DNA of 64,000 nucleotides from Acanthosoma haemorrhoidale (lineage: Eukaryota; Arthropoda; Insecta; Hemiptera; Acanthosomatidae): NCBI GenBank assembly GCA_930367205.1, contig OV884011.1, positions 85,669,474 to 85,733,473 on the forward strand. Reading direction: 5' to 3'. Of the stretch, positions 25,193-37,900 are shown piece by piece. How positions within the stretch are numbered: the stretch's first letter is position 1; each line of letters starts with the position of its first letter. The notes beneath the pieces were generated by a model. The model made no database searches, was not told the origin of the DNA, and saw only the letters and a program-made list of their open reading frames with translations. Position numbers and translations under genes: made by a program.

Positions 25193-25795
25193 TAAATCAA
25201 TTTATATATCTAAAGTTTATCGTAATACAAATACAATTATTTCTGTAACCAGCGATAACCTCTAAGTCCTCCTCGCGCCAAAAGGTGGAGTTTGCATACA
25301 TGAGAATTTTCCAGTTAATAATGTAACTCATTCTAGAATAAACAAAACAAGTAAAACGCTGAACATAAATAGCTCTTATTGGGTTCATTATTGGACTAAA
25401 CGAAATTTTATCTTTAGGTTTTATTAATCTGTAATATTTTATAATTGTGTATAAATTTAGAAGGCTTAGCCGGTCGGCCTCCATTCTTGTTACACACTGT
25501 CATCATATCGTTGTATTAGTGTATTATTTTGAGCAAGACAGGTGTTTCCAAATTTCATGTATAGAAATAATTCTGTTTATTTATTTTTTCACTAAGTTTT
25601 AAATTATTTAAGGCGAACAAGATTTGTTACCATCCCAACTTTGTCTTTGTTAGTGTGTACATAGGTTTACAAGTATTAAGTTGATAAGTTATTTTATCTA
25701 TGTGAAGCAATGTAAAATGGTTAGGTTGTTTTATGTTGACACAGTCAATTGGAATCATTAATGCTAGTCGGCCTTTAAAAGTCGGAACATACACA
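25193..25795. promoter_or_regulatory. Shared promoter interval of TopBP1 and ELYS
   Basis: The 603 bp between the two start codons must contain both transcription starts and 5' leaders unless an untranslated exon lies elsewhere. It carries CGCGCCAAAA at 25274-25283, read on the minus strand as TTTTGGCGCG, which matches the E2F consensus TTTSGCGC. No clear TATA box sits at a usual distance from either ATG. Confidence 0.65.
25274..25283 (-). promoter_or_regulatory. E2F-like site
   Basis: TTTTGGCGCG on the minus strand, 82-91 bases upstream of the TopBP1 ATG. It stands out in an AT-rich region with few CpG. E2F control is well known for replication genes; binding here is inference. Confidence 0.5.
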
Positions 25796-25904
25796 ATGTC
25801 AGTGTTGAATAAAGTTAATGTTGTAAGCTCGTTAGGATATGACTGTAAGGTTTGTCATAAACTGGACTCAGGGAGGCAAGAAACCAGTGCAGGGGTTTTC
25901 TCCA
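25796..25904 (+). CDS. AHCTF1: ELYS exon 1 (start codon)
   Basis: 36 codons beginning MSVLNKVNVVSSLGYDCK and ending SAGVFS. GTAAGT donor, phase 1 out. The frame upstream is open to a TGA at 25703-25705, with an alternative ATG at 25733. Confidence 0.75.
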
Positions 25905-28900
25905 GTAAGTAGAACAAATCAATTTTTATTTTCTATTTTACAATAAGTATACTTAATCGTGATCAGTTTCTCATCAAGTACTCACAAAGAATCTTTATTT
26001 TATTCACTTTTTTTAACACAAGATTTTGCTGAGGTTCAAGAGAATGATGATTGCTTGTTCCATTGGTCTGTCAGTTTCTATGTTGTAAAATTACTGTTTT
26101 TCTAATGAACTTTTAAATTGAGTGAAATCCCTTATGGTATTTGCTATCACCTTTAATACAAGAACAAGACGTATGGAAAACACAATTATATGTTCATAAA
26201 GCGCAGCCTGTTTTGATTTATTTTAAGGTTTCTTAAGTTCAACATTTTTTAAAACCAAAAATCGACTTGTTTTTTGACACATTTTGAAACTTTCAAAAGC
26301 TTATAGCTCCAAACTTCTTGCCCTAGAAAGCTCAAAATAGTGTCTTTATTTTCTGGTCACTTTCAGGGAATTTGTGAAAAATTGATAGTAAAACAAAATT
26401 TTGAATTTTTTTGAAAAATATATATGTTACATGCTCCTGTTATTAGAATGTATGGACCACATTTCTTGATGGCATTTCTATGGGTTATATAATAAAGAAA
26501 TAAGTTAAATGCCTGAACTTTAGTGTACATAACTTACCTCATGGGTAGTGTTATGCCCTTATGTGGTTATATTTAGTTGTCTTATACAGAGAGATTATTT
26601 CTAAATTCTCATTGTACATGTACCCATCATTGTGTTACATCAATGCATAAATTACAAAGATGTATGAGTGAGTTCACCTGAACTCGCTATCATTTGGGGG
26701 AAACAGGTATCATTTTTAGCATTTAAATTTGTACTTGTTTTAGCTAATGCACACTCTTGGATAACATGTGGCTCAGATCTATTTATCGTTAACAACAATG
26801 ATGGAGTTCTTCAATCATATTGGACTTTTGGAGAATGTGTTCAAGATGAATTGGAGGTAAATATCTATTTTATCAGAATACAATAAGTTAAAGGGATTTG
26901 TAAATAAAATAGAAAAGAAAACAATGATAAAAGTTTTTTTTAAAACGTAATAAGCATTCATGTATGAAAGTACACGCAATATTATTAGTGTTTTCAATTC
27001 ACTATGATGTTATACTAATTTAATAAAGTAGAATAAATTAATAAAAAAATAACATAAACTAACTTACATTTATAATTTAAAAAATTAGTAGATCAAAATA
27101 TAAAATGAAATTAAATAAAGCCAAATGTTTATGAAAATAATAATAATGGCACTGCTCCTAGTTGATGACTACCACAAGCTCAAGCAGTTCTAAAACACTC
27201 CAGTTTGAAAGCCCTGCTTTTATATATATAGCAAGTCCTCTTAGTATACTGTCATAATCGGCTTATGAGAACATACAAGAATACATTAAATAAATTGTTC
27301 ATTATTAGGATATGTTTTAAATAATTATGTACAGACTTATTATTTTTATGCTATTGTCACTATGATATATTTATATTTCAATTCTTCATTCAATTTGTTT
27401 TATTTTAGATTACATGTGCAGTTGAGTTACCCATGGAAGGGTGTGCAATCCCGCTTCTAATTTTGGGTATAGGCTCAGAGAATACAAATTTAATCAGCTT
27501 CTTCAACCCAAACACTAGAAAAATTCTGCGAACTATTGATATAATATATCCAGTAAGCTTTTTTAGATTATATTTGTTAACTATGAGATAAGCTTTATTT
27601 CTACTAAAAATTCTCAAAACTTATGAAGGACAGATATTACTACACTTCCCCATAGTTGTTTTTTTTTCACCTCTGTTCAAGAAAAAGTTTAATTGTTTCC
27701 TTTATGGACTAGCCAACTTCTGGTCTCGTCCCTATTATCTTCCTTTTCGGCTGTGGTTTCAATAATCTTCTTTTGGGCCTTGAGGCCTGAATAAAACTAC
27801 TTATAAATTGTTTCTTCTGAAACTCAAGCTTTATTTCAAGAGTAGTTTACACATTATATCACTGTAGCACTACCCTAGACGTTCCCTATCCTGGATAAGT
27901 CGTATATATCTCAAAATATCTAATGATACACTTTCATTCTCAATCTGTATTATCGCTTCTGCCACAACAAACCAGCCCAGTCCTGATCACAACCCCCTGT
28001 GGCTGTGTAGTTTATGGGGTCTTATTGTGAGATATTGAGGCTTGTCTTGAACATCTTACTTTATTATTCAATTCATATATTTTATGTTAAACATAGCATA
28101 TGCATATTTTTATGATTTTTATCTTTCTTGCTATTATTTTTTAATTTTACCTGAGGGTTAAAGGTTCTGTTAATATTAAAAAGAATTCTGGCAAAAAGGA
28201 AACTGTTCAATTACAAAACTTTTCTTTAATTTTTCAACAAGAACTTCTGTTCCTAAACTACAATGGTTTACAAAACAAATTTTTATTATTTTACCTTATT
28301 ATTATTCAGGACTGGCCAGATTTACTACTTCCCTTTCTAATTTTTTTCTTCGTTCTTCAGCGAATTTTCCTTTATTCCTCGTTTGTTCCTATCCTTTGTC
28401 ATGCGATAAGTAAAAAATCCGTTGTTATCACTTCAATCCTTTTTCTTAGAGAAAATTCTTCTTCCGTCAACTGTTCCTTTATGCCCAATCACCATTTATC
28501 GTAAAAAAATTTAAAGTTTCACAATATTTCTAATCTTAACTTAACAACTTTGTCTCATGAGATCAAAAGAAGAACAACGCTAATACACCATATTGCTTTC
28601 CAAGTCTTTGTCATTCTCACCTTCTTGATTTATCCACGGGTCGTTTACTGCCCTTTTATGCCCACTAATTTCAAATTCAAATCCTTGATTTCTTTCTTAT
28701 TTGAATTCAAATCAAAGGCAACATCAAAAAATCACAACAATATATATATTGTGATAATCGAATGTTGAGATTTAAATTTGGAAATTAGCAGCAATTAAAA
28801 GTCGTTAAACGACCCGTGGATCAGGAAGGCTATAGAGAAAAGGCGGGAAAAAGAAGATGGCGAGCGGTTGTTTGTCAGAGATCGCGGTAGACGTCACAAC

Positions 28901-31900
28901 TGCGGAGAGAAAACAAGATCATGGAGAACCTGGGAAATTTTGTTTGATGCAATGGAACATGAAGTAGAATCAAGCAGAGAGGAAGAATTTGCTGAAAAGA
29001 GAGCATGATGAAATAGCAATAGAGATATCTGACCGTGTGGCGAATAACAGAAAAGTGAGCCATTTGGAAGGACGAGAATGGGATCAGACTGGCCAGTCGG
29101 GAAATATAGTGGGTAAGAAAAAATAGTGTAATGGTTAATTGTTAAGAACATGCGTGTTAAAAAAAATTTAAATAAAATTATTTATTAAAAATTTTCCTTT
29201 TGCCAGTCATTTCTTTTTGATAGTTAGCAGAACCAGAATCCTCAAATTAATAATTTAATCAAATGAAAAAAAAATTAAATAAAAAACATAATAATATATA
29301 TATTGTTATGATATTAGATATTGTGAAATTTGTGTATAAAGAAATTGAAATATAAATATTTAATCCAACCTTGTATCAAGAAGGTGATAAAAACAAAAGA
29401 GGAAGGATGAAAAACAAAATGGCTATTTAAATGTTAGTATGTTTATTTGTGCAATCAAGTTTGTAAATTATAAAAGCTATATAAAAATTTGAAATTTAAA
29501 ATTAATTAATACCTTATTATGAAAATATTGTCAACCCAGCAATGTAAAAACTTGAAAATTAGAAACTTATGGCATTATAATTAAAAGTTAAGAGGTCTGT
29601 AAGGGACAATTACATTTGTAATGTAAATGGTTGAAATGCAAAATAAGAAAATGAAAGTGCAAAATGAAATATAAAGATTTAATCCAACCTTGTATCAAGA
29701 AGGGATAAAAACAAAAGAGGAAGGATGAAAAACAAAATAGCTATTGGTTATTGTTGTTCTGGGAGAACACAGTAAGTGAGGTCACTCTAGTTTTGGGATC
29801 AGCCCGTGATACAGATTAGCTTTAACCAGTGAGTAAGCAAAACTTTAAAACTTCTTTTAGTTAATGATTGTGGACTTAAAGAAGAACAGAAGAGAATTTT
29901 CTTTGATTGAAAAGTAATAATTTTGATTGAAGATGAATGAAGAGAACTAAAGAAGAAAAGGAAGCGAATTTCTAGACAAGTATTTATATATAATATTAAG
30001 TTTTTTTTTTTTATTTGCAATTAAATTCACTTTTTTTTGCCAGAATTATTTATTTATTATCAGAACCTTTAAACCTCAGATAAGAAAAATTTAAAGATAA
30101 AATTAAAATTTTTTAAAAAATAAAATATTTGGCGCCCAAACAGGGACTGTGATAATGAGGTAATCTGGCTAATGGATTGTTTGGATATGTATCACGAAAA
30201 TTGTTGTAATTTTGATATAAAGGTTAGGTCTAAAGTTAAAAATTGTATTTGTGGTTAAGATATATATTGTGGAAGTTCAGTCATGGAAAGCTTAAGTGAG
30301 TCAAGCCAGAGGGAGAGTAGGATCGAGAGGATGTTAAATATAATATTAGAACAAACTAAATTAATATCTGAAGGAAATAAATTAATGTTTGAAGGAAATA
30401 AAATAAATTGTGAAGAAAATAAACGGAATCTTGAAGAAAAGTTAAAAAAATTATATAATAGATTCGATAAATTGGTGGAGGAAAGTAATGAAAATTTTGA
30501 AAAAATTGAAAATAAAAAAGAGATCATTGAACAAAATTTACAAAATTCTTTCAAAGATTTAAATGTAATAATGGATGAAAAAATACATCCTCAAGTTTTT
30601 ACATGTAGTCTGATTAATATTAAAATAATATTATAAAAAATATAATAAAGTGATTTAAAACCGGAACTGGAAAATAAAAAAAATGATCTCAAAGCAGATG
30701 ACTTAGAAACCCTAGACAAGTACGAAGGTGGTCTGAAAAGTTTCCGACCTCAACATGAAGATAGCAGCAGTCGTAAATAAAAGCTAGTGAATTTCATCGT
30801 TCATCTGTTGACAGTTACTCACTAAAGTTTCAGCCATTTTGTACGTGCAGTTGTTGTGTAACAGTCGATGTGAGTGTTTTTATGAAAATGGACAAAATCG
30901 AGTATCGAGCTGTCATTAAATATTTGTTTTTGAAAGGCAATACGCCTACGCGAATCAAAGATGAGTTGGATTCTTTGTATGGGTTACAGAGATGGGAGCA
31001 TCGCTGGGAGAAGTGTGTAGAGTTACAAGGAGACTATGTTGAAAAATAAAAAAAAAAATTCTGAAAAAACGTCTTGTATCTTTGTTGGGTCGGAAAATTT
31101 TCAGACCACCCTCGTATTTATATATAATTAATTTAAGTTTTTTTTTTATTTGTAATTAAATTCAATTTTTTTGCCAGAATTATTTATATATTATCAGAAC
31201 CTTAAAATCCTCAGATAAGAAAAATTTAAAGATAAAATTAAAAATTTTTAAAAAAACATAATATTTCTCAATAGCTTTTTGTATTTCCATAATGTTTATG
31301 TATGTTGGATGTATAACTTTTTTAAATTAATATATTGTAATGAACTATGTCCAGGCTAGAACAATATGTGTCATAGAGGACGGTACACATGAGGTTGATC
31401 CATTAAATGATGCACTTACAAACACCGAAGGTCTAATTGCTGTTGGCTGCGCAGAAGGAACTATTTTATTAATTGACCTTTGCAGAAGCATTCTTTGTAA
31501 AGGTATTTTACATAAATATCCTGATATTCATAATATTTTGTGATTTCCCTCAGAATATGAGATTTGAAGATCAAGTTAACACGGCCTTTTCAGGCTTGAA
31601 TGAACAAATTCTTAATCTTACAAATAAATGATAAAATTTCTATATTTAAGTACAAGAAATGAAGCAAACACCAAAAAACTGAAATTAAAAAAACATTATT
31701 AAAGCTTGCAACACAACCCTTTGTTTTGGTATTTAATCCGACTGATTTAATAATTATCTGACAAGGAAAAAATATAGTGTCAGTGCCAAGTCTCGAACCC
31801 AGGACTTCCCATCTCTGGTTGGGTTCTGAGTTATCTATTTCAACCAAGAGTCAATATCAAATCTATTTAGCGGCTCTCATAAACTTTTATTGTCATTTTT

Positions 31901-34900
31901 TGTAAGATTTCACTCTTGTAATTTTTAAACCCAAGTCCTTTTCTCCCAGTTTAAATTATAATTAAAAAAAAAAACCTTAGTACTATAAGTGGCTATTAAA
32001 CATTTTAACCGTTAATTCACACAATTAATTGCGATCAAAACAGCATTTTTGATACATTTACTACTTACAATTTTTTTTTTCAGCTATCAATGGTGATTTC
32101 CGACTTTACAGTACTGAAGAAAATCCATCAGACGCTGTTTATATTGAAGTAGGTTCAATCTCTTCAAGTGGGTTTCAACAGAAAATCACCAGTTGTCGCA
32201 AAAAACAAGATAGTGTTGCTGTCATCTTAACTGGTAAGTCAAATGGGCATATAATTATAGGAGTTGTTTGTAAGATAGAGTCCATTGACATAATACATAA
32301 ATATAATAATTGTGGTTAGAACGCTGACATCTAACTGCAGATATTCGGGTTTGATCTCCAACTCGCCCATGGGTTTTCTTTAGGGAATCTATTTGGTCGA
32401 GGTTCACTCAGCTTAATGAATGAATAAGTAGTTACTTGAATAGAAACATAGCGAATCTGGCTAAGAAAACCCCATTTAAGGTTGACAGGTAAGGCCATGA
32501 GTAGTAGGCTTACCAGCAAACCACACTAGTATCTTTTAGCCACCTACTAACTATGGCACCAACCTTTGGTCGGTTTTACCTCTTTATGAGGTATTTTGTC
32601 ATGGGTTTTATATTGTAAGGTAGAACTTGCAGAACAGGAAAATAGATAAGTGACAAATCATATACCAAATTTATTTATATATTTTTTATGGGAGGTGGGG
32701 AATAGATTGTTACACTCTAATAGTCTTATATCCATCTTTCTTGGATGATCGTCAGATAAATAGCTTCCCATTTTGTCTGGCAGTAGGTCAGCTGGTATAT
32801 ATAGCTTTCGGGACAGTTAGCTATGTATGTACCTCTTGTGTAATGATCATGAGATGAGCTCATCATGTCCGAGTTCTAAGGCAACTAGCAAGCAAATGAA
32901 TAACCACTTCCTTGAAAGGCTGTTGTCGGGTCGCAGATATTGCCAATTATCCCCAAAGTGGGGAGGAGATGCCCGCCGCCGGGTATGGTCGCTACAGACT
33001 CTAGCCGCCGTCCACCAAAAAAGAGATAGAGCTGGTGGACATGTGGTCTTTCACCCAGGCTGCTGGCCTAGTCGTCGGGCAGCCTAATTCATTTTGATCT
33101 GACTCCATAAGATCTTAGGAGATGTGCCCCGACAAAGCACTATGTTCAGGAGAAGAGGAACAGGGTAGGTTTATAGGCAGTTTATGTGGTCTTGGAATGA
33201 CCACGAATTCACACTCGGTGTCTAAGGGTAGGCGAAAACTGTCCGGATCCCAAAGGCGAGTGTGAACCGGAGAGAAGCAGACTGGATTGCCGTGGGAGAC
33301 ACTACTAGGTAAAGTTTGTAGGGCCACGGCAGCCGTTGGCTGCGAGGGAGAGGTCTCTCCCAAGGAGGTGCTAGAATCCCACTAGGAAGGTGTGGGGTCT
33401 GACAACGCCGGACTAAAACATAGCTAGGTTAGGAGAGAGAGATGCAGAGGTAGTTGAAAGAGAAGACCATGGTTTCAGTAGAGCAGCAAGCGCCAGTGCA
33501 AAGAGCGAAAGAGAAGTGTTCGAGGTGCCGGTTTATTTGTTTCTATTTTCCGCTCTTAGACGCGGGGTTTATATAGGCAGGCCAGCCGTGGTGGGGATGG
33601 CTCCCCTCTAGCTACTCTCCCCTCTCCGCCTGACGTCATAAGTTTTATTAAACATATGGAAACATAGATAGACATTTTCTGGCCGAGAAGAGAAGAACTT
33701 CTTATTTGAAATTAAGAGGTGGCCACAACAGCTGTGAAAAAGGAACACTAAAACTTGACTTCTTCTGCTACTACTTTTACTTTACATACTGAAGAAAACA
33801 ACTTTATTTGGAATTACATAGCTACCTACATCAGGGTAAGGTCAAGCCTACCTTGCAATGCTGTCACAAATTGGAAACTGAACATTTTCATTGAGGTTCC
33901 TGACCTTAATATAAATGAGGAATATAGGTTTTTCACTGTATGATTGAATGCATATAAATGTAGGTTGAAATTGATGTAGATTGTGCATATACATATAGAT
34001 GAACTATATTTTGATGATGCCTCTTCAGGCTAAGAATATAATAGAAAAGAAGAATTATGGCTGCTGAAGACATTCAGGCCTCTCCTTGTCTTAATTAATG
34101 GAGGCAAGTTACAGATTCCTCACTGCATTTAGAACAGTGAGGATCATAGGCTTCTCTTACCAGATCCATTACTAATAAAAGTTATTGCACCAGGATATTC
34201 GAACCAACACAAACTGAAAAATGTTCGAGCCCCATATCCCACTAATGAGAGCTAGGGATATTACTGAATTCAAAAAGTCAACTTAACTCTTAAGGTTATA
34301 TAATTATAGTGAATTAAATCATAACTCCAAAGGTATACTTGGGATACCATTAAACAATGGAGCATTCAATACATATGTAAACACCTTAACACCAATGATA
34401 CAACACAGAATAATAGTAACCCCAACACTCCATATTGGAAAACCAGTGAACATCTACAGTGTATAATATACACAAATGATACTTTATTACTAGGGATATA
34501 TTAGTACCAGAGGTATGAATATCAATACTTATTATTTACAGTATTTGTTCTGTTTAACCTGGTAAGTCTTTACTCTGCTATACACTATTTACAATTACAT
34601 CTTAAACACTAAATAAACATAGCTGAAGGAATTTACAAAGGTAGCAGAACCAGTGCACATTTAAACTAAATGTAAGCTTATGATTTAAAATAATATATGT
34701 ATATACCCATACATTAATTAATATAGTGGATATACTCCACTTATATACACCATACATGTGAATTTAACTTACATTCTATAATAAAAACATATATACAAAA
34801 CAACTGCAAGCAATGCTTCCTAACGCTACCTTCTCAACTATATGGCGTCCCTAAAACCTCTTTCCTGAGGCAAAACTAAGAATAGTTGTTTTCTTCCCTT

Positions 34901-37900
34901 TCTGCAAGATGGTGGGTGGATTTACCCATTTTCATATGTTTATGGTACGGCATTGTTACAGATCCTAGCGATGAGGGAATCACCGCTCTCTTATATTCTA
35001 TGGAATCAGCCATTTTATTTGTTGGTACTAGCTCAGGATCATTTCACTTGTGGAATATGAGTAGTTTGTCATGTTTGTAAGTAGAATATTGATATTAGCT
35101 AATATTTAACTTAGTATATTTGTAAAATTATTGTTTTTCTTGTGGTATCTTAAACTTAATTGTGAAAAATATAGTTTTCATTATAAAATAAACACAGCTT
35201 TTCATCTAAGGAAGCTTCTCATATAACTCATTTCATATTGATGTTAAAAACAATAAATCTGTAAAGAGTGTGAAAACATATCTGTACCTCGGAGGGATAC
35301 AACACTTAAGGTATTAACGGGTGATCTTCAAAAATGTTTGCCGTCACCCCTTATAACAAATTGCATAAGCTTTTACAAGAGAAAACTTTGGACGTTGAAT
35401 TACACCCTTTTTGATTCTTCTGATTCGTCAGTCCATTGTATTATGTGGGACGAATCCAAAGGAGCTCCTCCGAGGTACAGATATATAAGTATATTAGAGG
35501 TATTGCCAGGAAGTAAAACCTTCCCCCTGAAGGACCTCAGGGTTTCCAACCCATTGTTTATTTAAATATCTAATCTTATTAGTGTGGATGGATTTGTTGG
35601 GTTGGTATATTGGTTTAGGTTAGGCTTTACCCAACAAATGAATCAACTTAAATCTAAATTCATGGCTAACTATGAACTTCCAATATACCTTATTATTCAT
35701 TTGTATTTGTAGATTTAAGTCTGCAGGGACTGGTCGAGCTATTATATCAATGTCATTACTTGAACCATGTGATGATCCACGCCATTTCTTGTATCTTTGG
35801 ATATGTTTTGAGGAATATGCACAAGTTCCGATGTATTGTATTTCATTTTCATCAAAATTTATTGTAGATGGATATGGTGTTTATTACCAGGTAAACTTAC
35901 GTTTTCCTTTTTCTATTTGAACAAATTTTTTTTTTGAGTAGTTAATATATTCTTACTTTTTCTTTTGTAGAATTTTGAATCTGCTGGTCTTGCTTATAGA
36001 CTTACCCTAGGAATGGAAGTGGATATGTTAGCTGCAAGACCTATTAACTCACAAGCGGTTGCTAAACTTGTTCCTAAAAGTCTTGTAAGATGCATTGGCT
36101 TAACTGGTACTTCATTTTTAAATCATTGGTTATTTTTTATGTAGTGTCTTCATTTATTTTTACTAATATGTATTCATATAGTAAATATAGTATCATTAAC
36201 TGACTATCTTGTTATTTCTGTTAGAGACAGAAGGAACACATCTGAGATTGTTTGTGACAGCTTATGAAATTGTCGATAAAGGGCAAGTTTCGACTAGAGC
36301 TGTTATATTTGACCTTAACCAATGGTACAGAGATCAAATGCCAGTCGAAGCAATTTCCTCCTGCTTGGATTCAATTGATTTGGATTGTAAAAGTTTATGG
36401 CATTTGCAACTTGACCCAAGGACTTTAACACTCTACCAATGTGTGAGGCAGCAGGAGCAACACTTCCACCCAACGTCATTTGATTTTCGTATGTATTTAC
36501 TCGATAAATCTGTAATCTATATAGTAAAATTTAAGTGTTGGATTCAGGTGTTGCGAAATCCTTTACAGGAGTCAGATTAGTAGTAAAGCATATTACCACT
36601 TACAATCCTTCTCTGGTTTAAGTTTTATTTAAGAAATTCCTCTTTAAAAGAAAAACCTCTTTAATTCAACAGTTTTTAGAGATTCTATAAAAAATAAGAT
36701 TCATATCAGTTATTCCACAATACTGGCAGAATTCCTGACCTATGCAGCTGACAACATCGGTACAGCAGATTCCTTTGCTAATCTCCAGCAAGTGATAATT
36801 AAATTGTAAGTCGAGCTTGAAAGGAGAGACATGATTATGATTATCAACACAAGTAAAAACAAGACCTTCAAGCTGCAAGAGAATCCCAGCCAGTCCATAT
36901 TTATTCTAAAAAAAAATTGAATTAGGAATTGAAGGTATCACTTCCACTTTCTTCCTTTGTGAGTTACTTCACATCATTTAAAAAAAAAAAATCGATCATT
37001 CGTTTGGTATTTTTCTTTTGATTTAATAAAATTTTTGAAGAAAAGGCATATTTAAAAAAAAAATTATTCCACACAAAAAGGGGTTTGTTGCAAAAAATAG
37101 ACAACTCCAAAATTTCAGCCTGCTTTGCAAATTTATTTATTTTTACATTTTAATACTGTTTAGATATGTTGCCATGCTGGTAAAATTAAGTATTACCACC
37201 AATATACCTTATTATTCATTAGTATTTGTAGATTTAAGTCTTCAGGGACTGGTCGAGCTATTATATCAATGTCATTACTTGAATCTTCAGTTACAACTTT
37301 AACAAAGTGGATGGCTTTGTTACAGATGTAACAACATTCACCCATTGCTGGACAACAGCCTATGGTAATTACTGCAATGGCCACATCGCCTTGTCTGATC
37401 AGTTTTGGTTTTGTAAGATAAAGAATTTGAATTTTTACCTTGTTTTTGTTCATTGTAAACACTCCCACTTTCGATTGTCGTTCATGGTCTCCTAGCAACT
37501 TCATATTGGATTCTGCTAAATCAACTGCTTAACAAAATTGGATTGTTTTCTCAAACGTTGCTTCCTCTCTTGGGTGGGTGGCTTTGGATTAGATCCCCAG
37601 CACTAATTTTAGCTTTTTTGAAGTTTATAATCTTGATTCCTAAAGTCACACGATGCCACAAGCCCTGTAAAATCTGTATAAAATTTTTCAAAAGGTTCCC
37701 CTGACCTTGCCGATTGCATAGGAATTTAAAAACTTCAATTTTTTCATTCTTTATGGGCATCAAATGAAGCTTTCTATTGTTTATGGTCATTAAGAAACTA
37801 TGGCCTATACAAACCATTCACTTCTAACATCTATTATTAATAAAGATCTGAGTAAAATTCAAAACAACAAAATTGAAAGATTAAGGCTAAAATTGTTGCC

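Larger units (their letters stand above)
29304..31263 (+). mobile_element. Truncated LTR retrotransposon with gag-like ORF
   Basis: A 5' LTR (29304-30127), a primer binding site (30130-30147), a gag-like ORF (30283-30636) and a 3' LTR remnant resuming at 31115-31263. The pol region is absent. The 3' LTR remnant repeats the 5' LTR end (TTTGCCAGAATTATTTA, ATCAGAACCTT, CCTCAGATAAG) with scattered changes, so this copy is older than the one at 44-47 kb. A deleted mariner sits in the 3' LTR. Confidence 0.8.

Noticed and set aside
25733..25795. Upstream in-frame ATG adding 21 residues to ELYS
   Set aside because: Open and possible, but its context (T at -3) is poorer than at 25796; kept only as an alternative.
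30255..30554. 99-codon minus-strand ORF opposite the gag-like frame
   Set aside because: It is the antisense shadow of the gag-like ORF; Ser/Phe/Leu-rich composition mirrors Lys/Glu/Asn codons.
35338..35565. Extra ELYS exon between exons 6 and 7
   Set aside because: Exons 6 and 7 join in phase and match the family directly; the segment resembles a transposon-associated protein.
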